A DNA stretch of 64,000 nucleotides from assembly GCA_022496205.1 (NCBI GenBank), contig WTXD01000007.1:558001-622000 (forward strand), read 5' to 3'. Under the pieces are notes generated by a model. That model made no database searches, had not been told where the DNA came from, and was given only the letters and a program-made list of their open reading frames with translations. The translations under genes and the position numbers were made by a program. This stretch comes from Gloeopeniophorella convolvens (lineage: Eukaryota; Basidiomycota; Agaricomycetes; Russulales). Positions within the stretch are counted from its first letter, which is position 1. Every line of letters starts with the position of its first letter. This document shows, in pieces, positions 21,297 to 33,200 of the stretch.

Positions 21297-23646
21297 TCAA
21301 TGTCCGTGGCCGTGGCCAGGATCCGTCTGCGTTCCGTTGACAAATTGGTTGTATTGCGGGCACAGTTGCTCCCAATCCTCTAAGATAGTGATAATGTGAG
21401 TGCGCTTCCCAGACGTAAAGACGATGGTCCACACCTGAAATTACGGCCGTGGACGGGACGTTGGGAACGTCTTCAGCGAAAATAGCAGCGAAGCCGCTAG
21501 TAAAGGATCGTAAGCCATTTAAGTATGTATATGGATTATTGAATAACTTACGCAGAAAGATGCCAGTCGATATGGCAGTGCAGGAACCATGGTCCGGGGT
21601 TGTCAGCCTCGAAGCGGATCGTCACCTTGTCGCCAGTGTCACCAATGTTGACGACGTCGCGCACGACGGGATTATCGAAGTTGTAGGTGCTGTTCCCGGC
21701 ACTGCGAACAACATAGAAGGAATGGCCATGAAGATGGATCGGATGCTGCAAGAGTCAAGACTGTCAACAAGACTCAGGCATTAGAGTAGGTCACAGATAC
21801 GCACAGGACCACCAATGACACCAGCTGGGATGGTCAACTCGACGGAGGCACCACGCTTCAGGGGATAGATGCTGCCTTGGGGAAGGAGTTCCTGGGGCTT
21901 CTTCTTTCCGGACAGGATCTGGAGCAATACAGGCACGGTCGGGTCTTTGAAGGTGACATTATTCACGAAGAACGCGGACGGCGGGTCGTTCTAGATACGA
22001 CGATAAGATGCTGCGCAGGGCGTACTAGCCTCAGACTCACGATGGTGACGTCCAAATTGATGTTGATGTCAGCACCACCGGGGAAAGGCTTCCCGGGCTA
22101 ATCATAATCAACGTCAAAACTGCAGTCCCGCGAGCCAACGCAGCCACCGGCTTACCACACGTGTCCGGGTCAAAGGCTAAAACACAGTTCAATGAAACGC
22201 GCAGCTAAGCACGCGGGAAATGAACGCACATGGAGGTTCGTTTCTACGAGCGGTCGCGAACCACCAGTCTGCTTCGTCGTCGGATCTTCGCGCTTCGCAC
22301 CGCGGTACCGCAGGATGGCAGAATTGACACCGTTATCGGTTGTGTCGCCGTCCCGGTTCGGGAGAGAACGTATCCCTGTTCATGTAGTGTATGAGCGTCT
22401 GCCCCCATCCCATTGCAATGACTCTCGACGCACAGTAGTTCGAAACGGGCTGATTCGCATTCAGCTGTGTCGTGACGTCAGTGTATGCTCAAGACGACAA
22501 GGCACGCATCGAGTGCTTACCACGAACGAGTAACGCTGACCCGCAAAGATCTGGATCTGGTCCACGATCAAGGGCTGCACGTTGATTCCATCCACTTCAA
22601 TGATTGTAAGGAGGTGATTGTCGATCGAGAACGTGAAGTTGGGATCGCAAGAGATAGAGACAAGCCGGAAGCGATACCTAAACAACAGGTCAGTGGTCTA
22701 CTCCCGTGAAGATGAGGGCACAGGCGCAGGCGGACCTCTTGCGTTGTTCCACATTGACAACCGCAAGATCCGTGGAAGGACCACCGGCCCAGCGGCCGGC
22801 GCCGTTGATGAGCGTCGAGTTGAACGCAGGGGGCCCAGGAGGCTGGTTGCGCGACAGGTAGTGATACCAGTCAGCGAGGGTGATGATAGTGGAGTCTAAC
22901 ATATGCCATTTCAGAGATCGGATTCCAAACCACGAATTTGGCAACGTACCGTCATCAATGTCATACAGACGCGCATGGGGGTCATGAGGATCGCGCACAA
23001 CGAACACACCGCGCAGACCGTCACAGTATTGGTTCGAGAAGTGACTGTGGTACCAGAAGGTACCCTGTTCCCGGCGTCAGTTCATGCATTGGGTTTACAA
23101 CGCGTCAGCACCTACTGCCTGATCAGGAACAGGGAATTTGTACAGGAACGAGTCGCCGGGCGTGATAGGGCACTGCGTCACGAAGGCAGCACCGTCGAAC
23201 GCGTTGTGCTTGTGCTGGTCGATGCCGTGCCAGTGCTGGATGAACACGTTAGCTAGTCCCATTCAAGTCGATAGGATCCAGAATACATACGATAGAAGTG
23301 ACGACATCCATGCCTGTGTCACGGAGTTGATCAATAACATTAACGCTGAAGGTGTCTCCCTGCGGCCCAATCACGTCAGTGTTTACATCATGAGTAGCTT
23401 CATCTTGGAACTGACCTTCTCTCCTGCGATAGTAGGTCCCGGGAATGTGCCACCAGCGAGGACGGTGCTGAGAGGCACAATGAGCATTGAGCAGAAGACG
23501 AATGTCTGGTCTACTTACGGCCGCTCGAAGCCATCGGGAGCGATGACCTTGTTAACTATGCGTAAGTCGGTCTTGGGGCCAATAGACGCGTTCGCGCCGC
23601 CCGAAAGAAATAAGGCAAGAGACACAAAGGGGAGTAAGTTAAGCAT
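21297..23646 (-). CDS. Laccase 2 (multicopper oxidase, secreted)
   Basis: This is the paralogue of laccase 1 with the same fifteen-exon plan; every splice junction I checked keeps the frame. The signal peptide ends in GANA. Copper motifs are kept: [41 protein letters not shown] and [12 protein letters not shown], with Phe again in the axial position. Differences from laccase 1 include Lys for Gly in L1, an Asp-to-Gly change just before it, a different loop before L4 (NIGDTGDK), an added Val in the last exon and a tail ending GHGHGH. Copy number and divergence suggest a fairly recent duplication with both copies under constraint. Its 3' flank is separated from the rest of the block by the MULE, 254 bp beyond the stop codon. 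Confidence 0.93.
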
Positions 23647-23810
23647 TATGGGTCAACGTCTGACGGCCTGGGGTGAACGATGGGCTGGGGGACACGACCA
23701 CTGGGGCGCCGCTGGGATCGTAGAGGAATAGAGGCGGGGTAGGTTTATATGCCTCAACGGAACAGACCACGAGTGAAGAATGCCTGAAATGAGAGCGGGA
23801 TGGAAGGCAT

Positions 23811-23820
23811 TTTATACGCG
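23811..23820 (-). promoter_or_regulatory. TATA-like element of laccase 2
   Basis: The minus strand reads CGCGTATAAAATG, the same as in front of laccase 1 and again directly beside the border of the inverted upstream segment. A second candidate, CATATAAACC, is at about 23746. Confidence 0.4.
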
Positions 23821-23825
23821 AGCCA

Positions 23826-24153
23826 AGAAGCAGGACATAAAGGCACAGCCATATCCACCCGCATGAAACCATTCAATCAAGGCTATCGAATTGCCGGTAT
23901 GGACGCTGTACGAAAAGGGCGGGGCATCAGCGCTCCTACCCGACATCGCCAAGAGTCCGCCTACCACAGCCCGAAGCTTGGGTGTGTCGAGTTTGTGGCC
24001 AGCGCGGCACCGCCATAGCACCCCGTGCCATGTGGTGGCCCGTACCCAAGACCTCCGAGTTTGACCAGCGATATCGTGGTGGTCGGCATCAGGAGAGGGT
24101 CGTTGGCACCGGGGAAGACGGATATCTATGTCACGGCTGAAACCACCGAGGAA
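23826..24153. repeat. Inverted promoter segment, copy B
   Basis: This is the reverse complement of 9681-9976 (with small indels; 328 versus 296 bp). It starts aagaagcagg and ends cggctgaaaccaccgaggaa. Sequence on both sides is in the same order as in copy A. It lies about 180-510 bp upstream of the laccase 2 start. Confidence 0.85.
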
Positions 24154-24497
24154 CAGGGTGTTGTGATTGAGATGCCCAGCGCGGAATCTAACACAACAAT
24201 CCTGAGTGGAAATCTGTCGTGGACCGCTGGCGGCTATCAACAAACTTGCTATAAAGCGTCGGCAGTGGCAAGTGACTAGTGACTACTGGCGCCCATATAC
24301 AGCAATTTGGCAGTTACACTGGCCTTGTCCATATGCAGTCGTCTCTGCGTTGCGGGTAGAGGTTTGGAGCGCAACGTGCTGCGATGCTAATTCCGGCGTG
24401 GTCATCGAACGACGTACGCCGCAAGTCCTGTGAAGCAAGCCCCACGGGTACGCGTTTTCAGTCCATGCCCAGCGAGCAGGTGAAGGTGGAATTGATC

Positions 24498-25492
24498 GCG
24501 CTTACGTTTTTGGCGCTAGTGGCGGGTGCCAAGAATGGTGTCAAAAAACTCATCGCAACGGCACAACGAGGCACCGAAATCAGTGTCATCGCTGCATATT
24601 CATTACGTTGGTGCTGCCCTCAAGGCTCGCAGATCTGTCGCTGTCCTCGACGGGCCAGCGACGCAGTGCTCTCCAGACATGGCATGCAAGCAGCGCACCT
24701 ACCCCGAGCACCCTCCCTGCGGGGAGTCCGCACCCCCTTGTCTTGACGAGGGCACGTCAAGCATGAGAACGACGGTCTGACATTGAGCCTTGGCAGGGCA
24801 TCCAACGGCCCCTCGAACGAGTCCACTGCGACCTGGAGCTGCGGTCCTGGGTTTGAGGCGGGTGATGTGGGCCTGCACTGACGACCGCGCGATGACAAAA
24901 GTCTCGGTGCTGTCCATAGTTTACGGCGTCGTCCACGCTGTAGCTGTCGGGCTTGCTGCCCGCCACATCAAGGCCAAGAGTGGGGGCAACTAAGTTATAG
25001 ATGACTCGTTTACTAATTCGTTGATGGTCGCTCAATGTAGTGAGTAGATGAAGGGACTAGATCGAATGTCCTTGGTCAGCTGCACTTCCAAGGGTCATCC
25101 GTGTTCAAACAAGGTTCTGGGAAATGAAGGAACGATCCGCCGGACATCGACAGTGCGATCAGGCGGGCGAAACCCAAGGTAAGCCTGCATTGAAGCTGCC
25201 AATAGCGAGTAGACTGACGGCGTGGCAGCGCTGAGCAGCTAGGATGCCTGGATAATAGTCCTGGAAAGTCGTATTGACAGACTATAGATCGTATTTTGTG
25301 AGGGAACGTTTGTCGTGGTTGTGGAGGAAGGAAGCGTTGCCTACGTCGGACCTTGGTGAGGGCAGCCCTAACCACAGGACAGGGTCAGATTACCCAATCA
25401 TCAACGTCACGGTGGCAGTGACTCGCAAGTCGCAGCCGAGGTTCAGGCGGCTTTCTTGCCACCAGCCAGCGTCGCGTTCGTGCATCTCTCCA
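24498..25492. other. Intergenic region, no gene recognised
   Basis: About 1 kb between the end of laccase block B and TCF25. Open frames are short and unconvincing. No RNA gene, inverted repeat or similarity to the matching region beyond block A was seen. The TCF25 promoter presumably lies at its right end. Confidence 0.4.
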
Positions 25493-28475
25493 ATGCCAGC
25501 CAGACTCAGTAAACGTCAGCAGAGAGAATTAGAAGAACTCACACATGCGGGTGAACTTGCACAGACCAAGGATTCTTCCGAGGATGAGGAGGAGATATCT
25601 TCTGTCGCTGCTACTCGAAGTGCTTTCGCTGCGGTGAGTCGAAATATGATTGTCGGCGACCAGTGGTGCAAACATTGGAAAATACAGCTCCTAAACAACG
25701 ACAATGAGAGCTCTGACGAAGGATCCGCGTCAGAGAAGCCCGCGGGCTCGTCGAAAGCTAAGAGAGTGAGTGCCCAAGATCCTTGTCCAAGGGAGAGATC
25801 ATGTTCCTAACTCGGGGTTCGAAAGTCCAAGAAGAAGAAGAAGAAGAAAGCCTCGGCTCCTACTGCTCATATACCCTCTGCAGAGCCTGCGAGTCCTCTC
25901 GCAGAGCCTGCTCCAGTAGCTTCAGCACCTGATTCTGGTCGTGCAACGCCATCTGCCCCTCCAACGCCATCCCAGAACGCCGCCTCGAAGAGGGAATGGA
26001 AGGCGCTGAAGAAGCAAAAGGCGAAAGCGAAAAAGGATGACAAGGATGATTTCGATCGAGCGTTGGATGAGCTATCGACGAAGTGCGCCACACATCCGTC
26101 CCATTTCTCATAGATTAACACCTGCGTAGATATTCCGACATCAAGATTGCAGGCTCATCAGCTTCTAGCGGAAAGGTTGTATCTTCTCGATCCGTCCAAG
26201 AGGAATATCACAAGCTGCTCTCTGTTTCCCTCTCTCATCTAAACCCGGATGCCGAAATGCGCAGGTTCTTCGGCGCGAAAGTCATATCTGCATCCCAGGC
26301 CGCGCCAGGATCCTCATCTGGAGCACGACGTCAACCAACGAACCAAAGGTCCAATCTGACGCGTCCTAAGCCAACTTGGTGGCCTGCAAAACTACGAGAA
26401 GGGCTCACTTTACGGCCACTGACGGACTTGGAAGTCTCTGAGAAGGCAGAATTTGGGATTTGGGACGACGATGAGGAGCGGTATTGGACGATTGAGTATA
26501 GCAAGAGGTATAAAGGTGCTACTCTAGCATTCATGCAGACCGTACTGTCGGGAGGTATGCCACCTCCACTCTCAGGCCAAAACTACTCACTCGCGTGAAC
26601 ATCTATCAGATCCCGAAGGCTTCTATGCTATTCTGCAGCGAGTGCCTTGGCATGCCGATACTATACTTCAGTTGGCCGAACTTTATAGCCATCGCGAAGG
26701 TGAGCCCTCACTTTGATCGTCAGAGCTGTTATCAATGGTCCTCAGAGCACAGCCAGGCTGCCGACTTCATAGAACGCGCTCTCTTCACATATGAACGCAC
26801 CTTTGTTGGGGCGTTCACGTTCACTAACGGGCTGAATCGACTCGACTTTGATCGAGTCGAGAACCGGCCATTCTTCCTCGCCCTGCATAGACAAGTGATG
26901 TGCGCTGATTCTTCTCGCTGATCCCGGATGCTCGCTCATTGGCTCGCTGCAGTGACCTACAGAGGCGTGGTATATATCGAACCGCGTTCGAGTATGCGCG
27001 GCTTCTGCTCTCGCTAGACCCGTGGTCGGATCCTCACGGCGCCTATCTTCATCTCGACTTCTTGGCAGTCAAAACAGGCATGCATACGTGGCTTCTGTCC
27101 TTTTACGATTTGTTTGCAACCAAGGCACCGAGTAGCTCCGCTGAGAAGTCCCGGTCTGACCGAGCACCAGTCAATGCCTTACCAGGCTGGGCTTACGCAA
27201 GGGCGCTCGCCCTGAGGGCGGAGGACGGTGACCGCGAATCTCAGGTACGCCAAGACTCAACGGTCTCTTTACCTTGGCTGAAACGTACCGCAGAGTACGG
27301 CAGCCTTAAAGCAAGCTGTGCTCGAGTTCCCATCTGTCGTGCCTCTCTTGGCAGATAAAGCCGAGATCGCTCTGTCCGCTGATGTGCGGAGCAAGCCAGC
27401 GTTTAGGATTTACACCCGTCATGAGTCCGTCAAGTTCCTGCCAAGTCGCCCCTTGATCTCTAACGTCATGCATATAGTACGTCTTCGGAGGAAGAGGCTG
27501 TGCTGCACCTGCTCTCGCATCTTTATGTCCAGCGCTCACACACGCTCTGGAAAGACCCAAGCAGGGCGTCGTGGTTCGCCGAAGTTGTTACAAATCTTGT
27601 TCAGACAGGGAAGCTGCCATCAAAGCCCACAGCCACCGCAGGCTTTGGTCGCTTGCGGGACCTCGCGTCTCGCGGCGAAGGCGAATTCAAGAAATCGGTC
27701 TACAGACACGTTGTCGTCCTCGGGGCCCCTGCGCAGAGCCTGCTCTCGTACATTCCGGCGAGCGTAACCACCAGCAATAGCTTGGCGTGCGATCCGTTGC
27801 CGCCTCCACGCGCGCAGAGCTTGTACAATGATAACTTCTTCAAGGGCGCGGAGGACGCCTTCGCGACCTCCATCCGCCGCCCTCGGAATGCCAGACAGAC
27901 GCAGCGCCTTCTCGAGCGTCTGATCCCTGATCCCGTGCTCAGGCGACAACTACAGGGCTTCGTTGATGCGCATCCACGTCTGGTGCAGCAGTTTCCCGGC
28001 GGAGTGGTGCAGTTCGCCCAGCTTGCAGTGAATATGCCTGAAGAGGCGCTGCAAGACTTGATGATCAACGCAGAGATGGTCGAGGAGGTCATGGCGCAGC
28101 GTGCTCTCCCGCATGGCGAGATGCCAGGCGGGTTGCCGGGCGACAACTTCGTCCAATTGGACTTTCCAGAACAGGAGGACATCGATGTTGACGGGCCCGA
28201 GGAGGCTCATGCTCCGCAAGAGGAGCTGGGGGATGAACCACCACCTCTGGAGGAGGAAGACGACGATAATGAAGATGATGATGACGATGAGGTACGTTTC
28301 TCCCAGCCCATGCCGTAGCAATTTTTCTCATATCTAGCAGGTCGCGCCCTTGCCTGTCCGCGTTCTGCGCAACCTGATCGGCCGTTTCTGGGGAGGTGCC
28401 ACCGTCGAGGAAGAAGACATATCAGATCACGACGATGAGTCTCACGATGGAGCTGATACTGATGGTGTGGATTAA
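25493..28475 (+). CDS. TCF25: TCF25 / Rqc1 family protein (ribosome quality control)
   Basis: The protein starts MPARLSKRQQRELEELTHAG, a typical start for the family. An acidic segment and a Lys-rich run (near 25835-25860) follow. The conserved core includes KREWKALKKQKAKAKK, MRRFFGAKVI, PTWWPAKLREGLTLRPL, AEFGIWDDDEERYW, and helical repeats such as DFIERALFTYERTFVGAF and HLDFLAVKTGMHTWLLSFYD. In yeast, Rqc1 belongs to the ribosome quality control complex that marks stalled nascent chains for degradation. About ten exons are needed; the last junction (donor after the acidic run at about 28290, acceptor at about 28340) leads to VAPLPVRVLRN and the stop at 28473-28475. The C-terminus is strongly acidic. 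Confidence 0.88.
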
Positions 28476-28759
28476 AGGGTTTTTGAATATTAGCAACTTG
28501 GATAAGACGAGATGTACTTAAGGGCACAGTAGAGTGTATCCTGTATCTTGTACCTTCGCATGAGTCGCCATTGGTCGTACGAACCGCACACATTGACCCT
28601 AACCCGAGCCTTGGGTCCCAAATTAGGTTCCGTTGAGTCGCGCCGTGGTGGTCAGGCAAGGTCAGGCGTTTCCTGGCTTTGCACACAACCAGCAGCCTCC
28701 TAGCAGCGCAGTGCGTTCTCCGATCGCTTACGCGAACGCCGTCGACCTTTGATCCGACC

Positions 28760-29681
28760 ATGCAGGGAGGTCGCGAATCTTTCACAGGTCCGCACATGAA
28801 CCACTCTCTTTCAGGGCCCGGCCCGGCGAAAAAGCGCAAACACAATCCTGCTGCTCAGCGCCATTGGGACGACCCCGGCCAGCAGTCCAGCGCGCTCCCT
28901 TATGACGAAGGCGAGGTAGACGAACCCATGGCAGGAAACTCCGCCGCTGCTGAAGAGGGGGAAGAAGAGGAAGAAGAGGAGAGCCGTGAGTTAACGCACG
29001 ACGAGATCTGGGATGACTCTGCATTGATTGATGCTTGGGAGTCTGCGACCGCGGAATACGAGGTGAGATCTCACAGTTTTCCGTTGGTAACAATCTCACG
29101 TTGCATATGCACAGGCCTACCATGGTAAGGGCAAGGGCTGGAAAAAGGACTCCGTAAAGAAGTCGCCATTGTCAGTATCAGCTCGTTCTGGTGGGTTCTT
29201 TGACTGGAGTATCCTAGCAGATGGTACAACGTACCCCCAGACCCCTCGACACTCAAAACGTCCGTGCCGGATACGCACGACACGCCCCTGGGGGGACCAG
29301 ACCCGGAGAATACTCGGCCCCTTGATTTCAATACATTTGTGCCAAGCCATGATCCAGCCCTCGCGCAAGTGTCACAGCCTGCGTTTGAGAACTACAGCCT
29401 CGCGCCCGCTTCCGGAGAAAGCGTAAGCCGCGATGAGGCGTTCAACCGCGCGCTGGGCGCGATGTACTGGACAGGGTACTGGACTGCGGTCTACCACGTA
29501 CGTCGGGGCCGCTTGATGACGCAATCGGAGGGTCGTTCTTATGCGTGGTTTGCAGAGTCATCAGCAGAATGAAGGACACGCAGTCGCGGGCGAGTCGGGT
29601 GCAGATAATTTCGATGGTAATGACGCTGGCGAGGAAGGCGTGGACGAGGACGAGGAGATGTTAGTCTCTACTCAGAGGTGA
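28760..29681 (+). CDS. SMN1: SMN homologue (survival of motor neuron, snRNP assembly)
   Basis: Four exons, 28760-29062, 29115-29170, 29221-29497 and 29556-29681, give 253 aa. The N-terminal helix region DEIWDDSALIDAWESATAEY matches the Gemin2-binding segment of SMN. Near the C-terminus, ALGAMYWTGYWTAVYH matches the Tyr/Gly zipper (YG box) through which SMN oligomerises. No Tudor domain is visible between them, as in the short fungal forms. SMN with Gemin2 loads Sm proteins on spliceosomal snRNAs. An acidic run precedes the N-terminal motif and a further acidic tail follows the YG box, which is unusual because the YG box is normally near the very end. The last exon could also start 9 nt later (after AGTCATCAG). 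Confidence 0.82.
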
Positions 29682-29751
29682 GTGCCGTGGCGGGGCAGAA
29701 TTGTAAGGACTTCTAAGGGCGTGCTGTGCCTACGCTGAGTGGTTTTCACGA

Positions 29752-30003
29752 TTATCTCAATGCCTGGAATGTGATACGTTCCCCTTGATTGAGGTGTGTC
29801 TGACCATGCCCACTGCCTGAGCCATCTGGGTTCACTTGGATGTACGCCCAACTTGGGTAAAGTGACGTTGCAAAGTTACGATCATAGATGGGTATCCTTT
29901 CCTCTGTATCCTCATCATATGCATAGTATACATGGGGCCCGAGTTGAGAGGATCGTCTCCCGCTGCCGCTAGCACCAGCCCTGCAACCAGTGGCGCCGCG
30001 CAT
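29752..30003 (-). CDS. Small hypothetical protein (83 aa)
   Basis: A single open frame from an ATG. I do not recognise it. The sequence has a natural composition (YYAYDEDTEERIPIYDRNF; SWAYIQVNPDGSGSGHG) rather than that of a GC-rich shadow frame. It sits between SMN and URB1 on the opposite strand, with only about 200 bp to the URB1 start, so it could equally be an exon of something larger or chance. No signal peptide or membrane segment is seen. Confidence 0.25.
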   Translation of the reverse strand: MRGATGCRAGASGSGRRSSQLGPHVYYAYDEDTEERIPIYDRNFATSLYPSWAYIQVNPDGSGSGHGQTHLNQGERITFQALR

Positions 30004-30204
30004 GTGATATGTCCGCTATCAGACGCGACGCGACGCGCTCAGGCGACGTGACGATCCTGCGTCGGATGTACCGGCCCGGATGTGCTGGTCTCCGGGCGCC
30101 AAACAGTAAAACTCACAGACGCTGCGAACTCGTTTCGGGATCGTTAACCTCGGTGCGCACCTCTGCTCTCGGGCTAGACATCCAAGCAATCCTCGTGCTT
30201 CGAC

Positions 30205-33200
30205 ATGGCCCCTGCAAAGCTCTCTCAGAGAGACGGCCCGCCAAGGAAGCGTGCTAAATTAGACGCATCATCACGGAGCGCGTACCGTTACACCGATGGC
30301 GCGGATATTGAACGCGGACTGCAAGCACAGACGCAGGATGTACTTATAGAGGGTGTGCCCTGACTCAAACCAGAGGGTCCTGCAAAGATTTTAATGCTGC
30401 GATTGCAGCTCTCACCGCCCTCCGTAACCAGCTCACAATTAAATCGAATGAGGGTCCGGTGCAGCCACAAGACGAGCGGCTGGCCCTCGTGCAAAGCTGG
30501 ATGGAGGTCGCTCCCGGTGCTCAGAGCATCTTTGCTATATGGGAAGGGGCAAACCAGGTATGCGGTTGCGTCTCAGGCATATGTACACTCCACGCTAAAC
30601 TCTCGCCAGCGACAACATCCTCTCCTTGCGCAACTCGTGTCAGTCCTGGCCTCCCTGGTGACACTTCTGTCAACGCACTATACACACCACAAGCTAGGCC
30701 ACCCCATTCTCAAGACCCTGTTGTCTTCGGAATATATCTTTCACCTGAACACTTACTTGACTGGATCACACAATGAACTCATTCTTTGGACATTGAAACT
30801 GTTCAACGCAATGTCATCCTTCGCTGGAGGTTCTGAGAAGAGGGCCATTTTAGAAGGATTTGCTTGGGAGGCCAAGGCTAGTTTGGACTGTCTTTTAGGT
30901 TGCCTTGCAGCTTACACATTCGGTCCCAGGGGCTCCACAAACTGCTGTCAATGAGGCGAAGAACGAAGGCCTCGGGTTCTCCAGATATTCTCTCTGTTCC
31001 GGGTAAGTAGGGTCATCCCTTCTTTTGAAGTACTTCTGAAGCACTACCCAGACATCCGGACACTATACATCCTGTTGATCTTGTCCTTTGTCGACAACTC
31101 ATCGACAAGTTCAGTCAAATCATCATTCCTCGAGCAACGTCAGGACATCTTTCGCTCTATTTTGACTGGCCTGGAGCAAGACTCGTATCTATTGGTCAGG
31201 AGGGTTCTGGAGGTATCCTGGATGGGGATCTGGTCTGATCCGAAAGTCAGAAGGACCCTCAAAGTAGGCCTTTTCAACGAGACGGCTCTTCAACATGTAT
31301 GTCAAAGTCCAACTTGACTACCAACGAATGCTAACGATCCGCAGATCACGAAGCTATACAGCCGGTCTGTCAGCGAGGATTCTGAAGAGGAACAAGTTCC
31401 AGCCGACCTTGTGCATCATTTCCTGCTCGCAATATGCACCCATCCTGGCGTTGGGGTGTGTTTCAAGGATCGTGGGTGGTATCCACGCGAGACCGAGGAT
31501 GACGCGAAACCCGCCCAGAGCGAAAACGACGAAGTAGCACCAAGAAACACTCGCATATACAACAAAATATTGGCACAGTTGCTGCGCACTCTGAAAGTCA
31601 ACGAAGATCCGCGTCAGCAGGAACTGGCTCTGAGGATCTTGACTTCTTGTCCTGAGCTAGTAAGCGGGTATGTCGTATCTTTTCTTCGCCTTGGGCGCTT
31701 CTGATCAAGCCCAGTTACTGGTCAGCAGTATCTCTGACTCTCGAGCCTCGACTCTCGTCCAAATGGATCGCGAACATCGCGTTCTTCGGCAACATCATTT
31801 CCTTGCCAGTCCCGGAAGCATCCTTCCTCCTGCCGGAAGGCTCTTTGTACCAGCCCACCCCGCCTCCTCTTGCTGCGTTCCTCGAGAACGTATTCCCGTC
31901 TGTCAACACCAAGGCTCATTTTTCACGTGGTCTTATGTCAACTTTTCCGTTGGTGCAGCACTGCACAGCTCAGGCCCTGGCGAAGTGTCTCACCAAGTAC
32001 TCCGAGGTCCTTAAGGTCATGCAAAAAGCCGGGAATGTGCTGGAAGAGGATGAAGACTGCGGCCAGTGGAAGAAGCGGAGAAGCGACCTCGAGCGCGAGG
32101 CTCGCCGGAGGGTTCCCGATTTCCAAGTTATCATCGCACTATCACAGAAGGTCAACGACCCAACTCCGCCGACGACGAAGGAAGAGAACGCGCAGCCTGT
32201 GCCTGTTGACGAAGTGCGGACTGCCATGTTGGCTGAAAGTTTGACCCGCCTGTTGTGGCTGTATCATCTATGCTTCCCGTTATTAGTCGCGGAAGCGCGC
32301 TTTGATGTAGGAAAGCTGCTGTTGAACTCGTTCGAGGAGACCGGCCAGGACGATGCTGCGAACCGGACATTGGGTCTAGACACACTCCGAAGACTGCACG
32401 TTCTGCGTTTGTTGAAGGAGAGTGACCAGTTCTTGTGGTGGTCTGGTACGTTTCTGAGTTCTAATTGGTGCGCTGTCATTCAACTTTCTGCGGCAGGCTC
32501 TCGCTCCTACATCAGCATCCTCCTGAACACGTACGCTACCACCGACGTTCTTGCGATTCGCAACGCGATTGAGGCGCTGCTGCGGCATGTCTTGTCTGGA
32601 AGCATCCTGTTCGAACATGACCCAGAGGAGGTTTACCTCTGGCTTTCATCCTTACCCATCATCGTGCGCACATCTGATGCGGAGACGCCCGACGGCACGC
32701 CGCTATCAAGCGAACAAACTGCTGTTATCGGCTTCCTGGACGACTGCATCCAGCGATGCCTCAAGACACCCTATCGCTATATCGAAGATCTTGAACTCCC
32801 AAGTGGCAGTTCCGACACGTCTGGTCAAGATGGGGTTCACACTTTGAGTCCACTCCTCGCAACCGTCATGGAGCAGCTTTCCGCTAAACATGCAGCCGGT
32901 TTGCTGGCGCCTTCGGACACGTTGGCGGTGACGTCATTTGTGCGAAGATTACTGGTCCGACTCTCTGGGAAACAAGGAAACCTGCTACTTCTCGGTCGTC
33001 TGTTGGAGAAGTTGTCCTCTTTGGACTTCGGAGAAGAATCCGCGGGGAAACCTACGATTATCGGCCAAGCGATCAAGCAAGAGATCCGCGCTTTGGGGAA
33101 CTACCTTCATCTTTTGGACGATCCGACACAGTCGTTGATGACAAAGGGAACTACGACATCTGCCGTAGTCGCATTCTTAGATCGGGTTGAGAACACGCTC

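Larger units (their letters stand above)
21044..24497. repeat. Laccase duplication block, copy B (main part)
   Basis: This is the direct repeat of about 6885-10340. It contains laccase 2 and its flanks. It is collinear with copy A except for the inverted segment 23826-24153 and small indels (for example in the introns near 22190 and 22500). Homology stops near 24497. Confidence 0.9.
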
